Assembly (NCBI GenBank): GCA_049416425.1
Contig: JBMSHD010000012.1
Coordinates: forward strand, 1 to 28,604
From: JBMSHD01 sp049416425
Lineage (GTDB): Bacteria; Pseudomonadota; Gammaproteobacteria; Francisellales; Francisellaceae
Reading direction: 5' to 3'
Length of the DNA stretch: 28,604 nucleotides
Part shown: piece by piece, positions 25,695-28,604 of the stretch
Position numbering within the stretch: position 1 is the stretch's first letter
How the letters are laid out: every line of letters begins with the position of its first letter
Program-made: the position numbers and the translations under genes
Notes under the pieces: model-generated
What the model was told of the DNA's origin: nothing
What the model saw: the letters and a program-made list of their open reading frames with translations, nothing else
Database searches by the model: none

Positions 25695-26365
25695 TTACCT
25701 GCCTCCTGTAGCGATTCAACGATGCCGATGATGTGGCAGTATTTCTCGCCATTATCGCTGGCGATTTCTGTGCTGATCGTGGTGGGTTCATTATTGATGA
25801 AATGGGAAAACAAATAGGATAGGGTGGTGGCGGCTTTGGGATCAGACAGGTTTACTCTGGCGGAGATGCCGCTTGTCGGCAGAAAGAAGCCCGAACAGAT
25901 ATCGGTTTTATTATCCACGGGATAGACGGTGATCGTCGGATTGGCATTGCCATCAAAGCCGGTGCTAAAACCTTTGATATAAAACGATCCCTCTCCACCC
26001 TCGGCAGGCCGGAATTTATGCTGTATTTTCTGATCGATATAGCTTTGCAGTTGATCGGCAATAACATCGGCACTCATTTGAGTTTTTACCAGTGAGGCGC
26101 TGTTATCATCAATCGTGGCTATCAGTGAGGCATTGATCTGATTGTCGATCGCCGCGCCTGCATTATCGGTGGCATTTTTAATTTTGCTATCGGCATCACT
26201 GCCCACGCTATCAAGCAGTGATTGTAAAGTATTGACCTGGTTTTGCAGACTGTTGATCTTATTTTCAATCGGCACCAATAGCGCATTGACATCAGGCGAG
26301 ATCCCGGCATAGGATGCGGTGCTGATGGCAAGCGCCATGGCAGAAATCAGTAGTTGTTTTTGCAA
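25691..26365 (-). CDS. Exported coiled-coil protein with C-terminal two-Cys domain (paralogue A, TTG start)
   Basis: Family not recognised. 224 residues. The start is TTG at 26365, with CGGAGA seven bases upstream; the first in-frame ATG would cut into the signal peptide (MQKQLLISAMALAISTASYA). A coiled-coil segment follows (IENKINSLQNQVNTLQSLL, about 32-50), then a helical stretch with Asp/Ala/Asn heptads. The shared C-terminal domain (FYIKGFST, DICSG, VNLSDP, YLFSHFINNEPTTISTE, YCHIIGI) has Cys157 and Cys210. First gene of the operon with B and C; its TGA overlaps the ATG of B. Upstream lies a repeat, so the promoter is not clear. Confidence 0.8.
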   Translation of the reverse strand: MQKQLLISAMALAISTASYAGISPDVNALLVPIENKINSLQNQVNTLQSLLDSVGSDADSKIKNATDNAGAAIDNQINASLIATIDDNSASLVKTQMSADVIADQLQSYIDQKIQHKFRPAEGGEGSFYIKGFSTGFDGNANPTITVYPVDNKTDICSGFFLPTSGISARVNLSDPKAATTLSYLFSHFINNEPTTISTEIASDNGEKYCHIIGIVESLQEAGK

Positions 26366-26411
26366 GAGTGTTCTCCGTTGTTGTTGATTTTTTAGTTTCA
26401 GTTATTCAATA

Positions 26412-26696
26412 AACCCCACCTAACCTCCCCTTTATCCAAGGGGAGGGATAATTCCCCTTCACCAGTGAAGCGGGGTGAGAACCGCCAGGATAGAGCAAAT
26501 TGCTTTGCTCTATCAGGTTCGAACGGCTTAAGCTCTGCGCAAGCCAGCAATAGCTTGCTCGACGGTGTAGTATTTTAATTCACCCTCATCCGCCAAAGCA
26601 TGCGCTCTGTCGACTTCTCCCGTGGAGGGAGAAGTGACTATCACCTCGCCCCTTGAGGGAGAGGTCGGCTGACGGAGTCAGGCGGGTGAGGGGGTT
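26412..26696. repeat. Large rearranged copy of the GGGGTT repeat family with an internal palindrome
   Basis: The element runs from AACCCCACC (26412) to GTGAGGGGGTT (26696). It contains the CCTCCCCTTT/AAGGGGAGG hairpin, a TTCTCCC...GGGAGAAG hairpin, CTCGCCCCTTGAGGGAGAGG and GGCTGAC...GTCAGGC. Near the middle an extra perfect palindrome, GATAGAGCAAA-TTGC-TTTGCTCTATC, looks like an insert; the element at 21326 lacks it. It fills the 343-base gene-free stretch 26366-26708 between the exported-protein operon and the FadL gene. No gene was seen in it. Confidence 0.6.
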
Positions 26697-26708
26697 ATAT
26701 TTTCGCAA

Positions 26709-28307
26709 TTAAAATTTCCAATCCATCTGCAATCCAATTAAATCAGCATCGGAATTGACATTACCATTGGTGGTTTGCTCGGTAACAAACATAGGTTGAG
26801 TGACATTGATGCTGGCATTGCGGACAAAGAAGTGGGCGTAGTTTAAAGACAGTGTCATCAATGGCATAATCTTATAAGCCACGCCAGTCGCCACAATATA
26901 GCGATCTTGATCTGGAATATAGATATTTCGGTATTCATCTACTGTAGGAGTTTGATCATAACCGACACCGGCTTTTAGCTGCCATTTTGGTGTTACATCA
27001 TAGGTGGCACCAAGGGCAAAATTCCAACTATTTTTGAAGTGTTGTTCAATGGTGATGTCGCCGTATCCGCCACTAACCGGATCGGCAACATTTTTAAGCT
27101 CTGTACTGCTGACTGAGTCCCATTCGGTATAGATAGCAGAAGCCATTACAGCAAAATTTTCGGTTATTTGTGAATAATAGCTTAGATCCCACCAAGCAGG
27201 TAAAATCATTTTGGTACTAAAGTTATCTCCATCTTGTACATTTGGAAAATATTTTTGCAAGAAAGAAGTATTGCCGCCAACTGTCGTTGTGCCTTTAAGA
27301 TTTACATTGATTTGTGAATGATAAGTGATTCCAAAATGATTATTCTCATTTAGTTTGAATAATATTCCAGCATGATAGCCATAATTAAAACCATCTCCTT
27401 TGTTTGTTACAGAGTAGTCACCTGTGTTGAAATCTAAATCATCATAATACAAAAATACATTGTCAAATTCACCCGTTGCGTAAACAATGTCAGCACCGAT
27501 GCCAACAGATAGAAATTTATTGACCTTAAAGGCAATAGCAGGGGTGAGATCCACCGTCTGTAATTGTGTTTTAGTGCCGGAATATCGCAGTGCTGTGCTA
27601 TCGCCATAATCGGTTTCGGCACCAAATGGAGCAACTACTCCAATACCAAATGCCCATTTATCAAAAGGTAGAACATAATGGATGTTGGGCACAGGTGTCC
27701 AGCCACCACCGTTAATATGTGCGGACTCTGTAGTGGTTGCTATAATGTTACTATTATTGGTTTGTGTGCCATTATAAATAATATTGGTATGCACCAACTC
27801 ACCACCAATACTTAACTCCTGTTGCTTAAGTTCAACCATGCCAGCGGGGTTATACCACTCTGTTGCGGCAGAGTTGGCAGAAGCGGCACTGCCGGCGTGA
27901 TAGGTACCGAGACTTGCGGCATCCTGTTCGAAAATCTGATAGGCGGATGCAAAACTTGTGCTTATAAAGCATGTGCTGATGGCTGTGGCAATCAGGCGCT
28001 GCGAGACATGGAGAGCGGAACGCGAGGTCGAGTAGACCCGGGTAGTCTTGCGCTGTAAACAGCAAGCGACGTGCCGTAGGCGCCAGAGCGAAGTCTGTGA
28101 AACAGCTTGTACCCAAGGCGTAGAGTAGAATCGGAGACAGTTGCCTGCTCGGAATGAACGCAGTGAATTTGTGAAGGTATGCTGGCGAGGCGGACGTCCC
28201 GGGCAAAATTTATGCCGCCGAGGATAGCCGATTCGATTTTGTATATGGATATACAAAATCTATTATGAGGCCCGAGGCACCCAGCTTTTTTTAAGTATTT
28301 TATGCAT
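26709..28307 (-). pseudogene. FadL/OmpP1-type outer-membrane transporter, signal peptide interrupted by an insert
   Basis: FadL-family barrels carry long-chain fatty acids or other hydrophobic compounds across the outer membrane. The body is intact from about 27995: end of the signal peptide (TAISTCFISTSFASA), AYQIFEQDAASLGTYHAGSA, the NPAGM motif, and a terminal DWKF barrel signal, about 427 residues in all. The frame runs upstream into a GC-rich insert with no good start. The native start seems to be ATG 28307, with AGGAC upstream, encoding MHKILKKS in the same frame. Between 28283 and 27996 an insert of 288 bases brings TAA TAG in frame at 28265-28260. Without it the protein would be about 435 residues, near the family's 446. 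So it is probably inactive unless the insert is removed at DNA or RNA level; the TTG at 28256 gives an unlikely start. Confidence 0.75.
27996..28283 (-). mobile_element. Structured GC-rich insert of about 288 bp within the FadL signal-peptide sequence
   Basis: The segment interrupts the FadL reading frame. Edges are approximate: GC on each side may be a 2-base direct repeat. It is GC-rich compared with its neighbours and full of inverted repeats: GATTTTGTATAT with ATATACAAAATC (28234-28260), CTTG/CTGT with ACAG/CAAG near 28048-28066, GGCG...CGCC near 28190-28220. It has no terminal inverted repeats like a transposon, encodes no recognisable protein, and is open in several frames across about 230 bases, recalling palindromic coding elements such as those of Rickettsia. 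I did not find group I or group II intron core motifs. Confidence 0.6.
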
Positions 28308-28350
28308 TGTGATGTCCTGTTTTTTGTTTTAAGAACCTAGCTATTAAGCT

Positions 28351-28604
28351 AACCCCGCCTAGCCTCCCCTTGAATATAAGGGGGGAGAAGGCTAACCCCA
28401 CCTCTACCCTCCCCTTGACCCCAAGGGGAGGGACTAGTTTTACTCCTCCCCCTTGGCTAAAGGGGGAGGCAGGGAGGGGGTTTGTATTTCAGCTTTCAAG
28501 CTTTGGTTATTTAACCAACCCCACCAAACCTCCCCTTGACCTCAAGGGGAGGGACTAGTTTTACACCTCCCCCTTGGCAAAAGGGGGAGGCTAGGGAGGG
28601 GGTT
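28351..28604. repeat. Direct array of GGGGTT-family units
   Basis: A partial unit (28351-28393) and two near-full units (28394-28482 and 28517-28604) lie in direct orientation. Each full unit of 88-89 bases runs from AACCCCACC to GAGGGGGTT and holds two hairpins (CCTCCCCTTG with CAAGGGGAGG; CTCCCCCTT with AAGGGGGAG) around ACTAGTTTTA. The two units are about 90 percent alike. The array reaches the window end, so further units may follow. The 297 bases 28308-28604 upstream of the FadL start hold nothing else I can identify. Confidence 0.75.

Noticed and set aside
28001..28256. FadL frame extended upstream to the TTG at 28256, as an 88-residue N-terminal extension.
   Set aside because: It has no ribosome site, is Cys/Arg-rich and unlike any exported leader, and it buries the signal peptide. 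ATG 28307 with a ribosome site in the same frame gives a proper signal peptide.
27996..28283. Group I or group II intron in the FadL gene.
   Set aside because: I looked for the group II domain V sequence and the group I core pairings and did not find a convincing match. Excision remains possible but unproven.
28351..28604. CRISPR array.
   Set aside because: Units are 88 bases with internal hairpins and only three partial or full copies; there are no unique spacers of regular length and no cas genes.

Overview
The window is a stretch of a gammaproteobacterial chromosome of moderate GC content. Support for that placement is the housekeeping set (alaS, tsaD, rpsT with a TTG start, def, hemH, yqgE-ruvX, yggS, lapA), the outer-membrane proteins (TolC, porin, FadL types) and the signal peptides. 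Several genes recall the Francisella/Legionella/Coxiella side of the class, but I cannot name a genus from sequence alone. No rRNA, tRNA or CRISPR array was seen.

Layout: 1-2340 is the 3' part of an RND efflux pump. It is followed by alaS, a TolC-type outer-membrane channel and an M17 leucyl aminopeptidase, all on +. Next comes a minus-strand block: a DUF924 protein, a LysR regulator, a four-helix membrane protein and a 1383-residue lipoprotein. The region 14.9-19.3 kb on + is core metabolism and translation (yggS, lapA, tsaD, rpsT, def, hemH). It runs tail to tail into the coupled yqgE-ruvX pair, then a Nudix hydrolase and a HAD phosphatase that also converge. After that come a 2-Cys peroxiredoxin and a porin-like protein with a strong terminator.

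The last 5 kb is accessory in character. It holds a three-gene minus-strand operon (26365 to 23984) of exported proteins. They share a coiled-coil region and a C-terminal domain of about 100 residues with two cysteines 52-54 residues apart. I do not recognise this family; it is the best candidate here for an undescribed system. Next to it lies a FadL-type transporter gene. Its signal-peptide coding sequence is split by an insert of about 288 bp that brings in-frame stop codons.

The window is also rich in small non-coding repeats. One family has AACCCC...GGGGTT ends enclosing GGGGAGG/CCTCCCC hairpins. It occurs complete with outer inverted ends at 21326-21531, as a right-end fragment before hemH, as a rearranged copy at 26412-26696, and as a direct array at 28351-28604. 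A different nested palindrome lies at 23842-23966. Together with the fadL insert, this suggests a genome populated by MITE- or REP-like sequences.

The giant lipoprotein is built from about 2.4 copies of a unit of roughly 444 residues, marked by regularly placed cysteine pairs. This suggests a long surface-anchored beta-rich protein.
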